The notes beneath the pieces were generated by a model. That model was given only the letters and a program-made list of their open reading frames with translations, searched no databases and was not told the origin of the DNA. A stretch of 64,000 nucleotides of DNA from Urechis unicinctus. Taxonomy: Eukaryota; Annelida; Polychaeta; Xenopneusta; Urechidae. The position numbers were made by a program, and so were the translations under genes. The stretch covers positions 3,892,904 through 3,956,903 of the forward strand of contig CM067348.1 in the NCBI GenBank assembly GCA_034190875.2, read 5' to 3'. Shown piece after piece: positions 61,901 to 64,000 of this stretch (positions within the stretch are counted from its first letter, which is position 1; every line of letters begins with the position of its first letter).

Positions 61901-64000
61901 AGCTAATCCCTCTGTCGACTTAGTGTAAACTGTTAACTCAGACATGTTCCAACTTGTATGGATGATTCTGATAACGTTCTTGTTGCGTCAAGTGTTCAGG
62001 TAACGTTCTGCAATGGCGCCAGTAGACAAAGTAAGAGCAACTGTAGGTCTATGTTGTGTTCTTGCTTAGATGGCAACATTACTCAATATGTAGATAGGGA
62101 TGAGCCGTAGTTGAATTCATGCTAGCATTCTCATATAGTGGCCACGTCACCGGCGGATACGACATGAGACAGTCATTTTTAATATTATTTGGATAGAAAA
62201 GTAATCACCCAAATGTTGGCATAATCATGCAAAGTATAAATAACGTGGTGTGTAAGAGATATTTATTTTGCCTTACCACCTTCCGCTAGAGCATCAACAA
62301 TCATGCACTGTAAGAATGCCGAAAGACGACGCTGACATCGTTGCATATATTGCCGCACATTATGTTTCATGTTACTCAAGATCAATCGATGTGTGTTTCA
62401 GAACGTATTTTACATGTAATGCCATTAATAATTACATTACTAAAAGGTAACGTAATCATAGGATTATGCAAACACCAACACGCAAGTGTTGTTAGTCCCT
62501 ACAGCGGCACGAATGAAAAATTATGACACGGAAACTAAACTTAATTATTCCGGTATTTTAAGTGATATTTTGAAAATCATTAGAATTATAACTATTGATT
62601 AACGTCTGTAATATAATATAATTTCTCTAATTAAGCCAGGCGGCTTAGATAGATTCACCGTTTCCGCCAATGATAAGAATCAGATGAGCACATTTGATGA
62701 GAATGTGCTTCGGATTATATATGCTTTGGCAAGGAAAACATTTAGGGGTGGTTTGATCCTGCAGCAGAAAAGCTAGTGTGTTTGACACACAAGATCTCGG
62801 GTAATAATGGCTTCCTCTCTACGGCTGATTCTGCATCCGAAGTTACCCTCTGACCCACAGTGGGGCCGATATAATGAGTTAATGTGTGTCATGATTAGTT
62901 TGTCTTGCATAACTAAATATGATCATGAAACGCAGATATCTGGTAGCACAGAACACAATCTGTGGGCCATGTAGGATAAGTACATTACGACCGAAAACGC
63001 CCGGCAGCAATATTATTGCCGAGAGTATAGCAAGGTTCCAGAATGAAACGTCAAGCGAAAGCAGTAATTTATACCAACGCCCATAATGCACACTCCAATT
63101 TTTGCATATGACTCATGCACGAAACAAAATTATGTAGCACCAGATGATTGTATCGCAATTAGCTAGATTTATCGCGTTAGTAGCATTGGACAGTCCATTA
63201 ACTGTCAAAACGTCTGCCCTCTAAATGATATACCAACATATTACAAAAGAGAGTAGTTTGTAAACAATTGCTACAAAAATGGCTTCTTGGTAAATTTGCA
63301 ACATTGCTTTATTTGACCCATTCAACTGCTCTTTGTAGAATTCAGCTTTGATTGCGGGAAGTGCCTCGCTGACAGACTGAAGACTAGTTATTTAATCTAG
63401 ACTGATCAGTTTGGATACTACTATAATATCCTCAGTTGTTTATCAACATGGCAATGTCGAACCGGTGGTGAAGGCATACGTATTTTTGGATTTATGAAGA
63501 CAAAACATAAAGTCAAATAAGTTAAAGGTCGTGATGTTGAGGTTGTTATAACACTTACCTATCCACCTACCGAATATAAATGCTAATATGGCTTATTCTA
63601 GGAGGTACAACGCATTTGCATAATGCAAGTGTTACGAAAATAGGTAACATTTCAAAGTCTAATCCGGATACAAAAAAACCCGACCAGGCGGAAATGAATA
63701 GGACAGGATGTGATCCATCTTTGGTCATCTCCATTAAATGGCGTCGGATTCATACTGCTTCAGTCAGTAGACGGCGTAGATGGCTTTTAGCACAATATCA
63801 TCACGGTGTTTGCATTTTCCGACTTTCCCATCGCTTTTGCATGTGGCTTGAACGTTCATTACCAAAGTTTTATTTTTAATTAATTGCGACGACCTCTATT
63901 TTACACAGATAATTTCGATATGCTGTCTAAACTCGGGTTTTTTTTTATACCCATACGTGCATTAATTCATGAACGCGTGGCTAATGAACTTTTTGCAGAT
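58995..64000. other. Anonymous AT-rich region
   Basis: About 5 kb with no recognisable gene. A 26-bp tandem repeat at 60205-60310 is the only structured feature. Frames of up to 99 codons (for example 63580-63879) have no known motif, no supporting splice sites and no promoter that I can see. Confidence 0.5.
60205..60310. repeat. 26-bp tandem repeat, four copies
   Basis: Units start at 60205, 60231, 60257 and 60283, with the pattern TCCATGTGATGACCTGCTCATATCGA. The array ends in CGATAATCGATATCGATAATCG, a nested ATCGAT-rich stretch. Confidence 0.85.

Noticed and set aside
63580-63879. 99-codon frame near the window end
   Set aside because: Composition looks random, with no known motif and no context.

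Overview
This is a eukaryotic, AT-rich window, most likely from an invertebrate animal. The evidence is long (TA)n arrays, GT-AG introns, DIRS and Polinton elements, and a C-type-lectin-like fragment. The phylum cannot be fixed from the sequence. No intact host gene of normal size is visible. Almost everything that can be recognised is mobile-element DNA nested in several layers, followed by about 19 kb of nearly anonymous sequence.

Layout. (1) 1-4790 is an old, heavily broken Polinton/adintovirus-type fossil with integrase and DNA polymerase B (PolB) remnants. (2) 6197-44690 is bounded by a roughly 1.1-1.2 kb inverted repeat; I call it element A. Its own coding DNA, on the minus strand, carries a B-family DNA polymerase leading into a superfamily-1 helicase, followed by a small Cys/His-rich protein. 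Element A has been invaded three times. A DIRS-type retroelement (7213-11000) lies in its left terminal repeat. A 13.3 kb inverted-repeat unit, B (11248-24561), lies near the inner edge of the same repeat. A Polinton (26973-42819) sits inside its polymerase gene. Unit B is itself interrupted by a 5 kb segment, C (19436-24426), which holds a short two-exon gene-like structure. Removing the insertions leaves about 5.5 kb of element A.

The Polinton is the best preserved element. It has near-identical terminal repeats of about 310 bp and a plus-strand arm with PolB and several intron-like intervals. Its minus-strand arm carries protease, major capsid, small core protein, minor capsid, membrane protein, chromodomain integrase, accessory proteins and packaging ATPase. 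It looks young but already carries some breaks, and long (TA)n arrays have grown inside it.

(3) 45149-64000 contains a lectin-like fragment, a 6 kb block (49085-55260) that is a diverged direct-orientation copy of the interior of unit B, a 51-bp minisatellite, a 26-bp tandem repeat and a large TA-rich tract.

The most interesting signals are element A, which resembles PolB-helicase reading frames I associate from memory with arbuscular-mycorrhizal fungal genomes; an iteron-like CCAACYATTTTGGGA array in its terminal repeats, with related motifs in unit B; and the recurrent junction of element ends with (TA)n or (TA)n(TG)n arrays.
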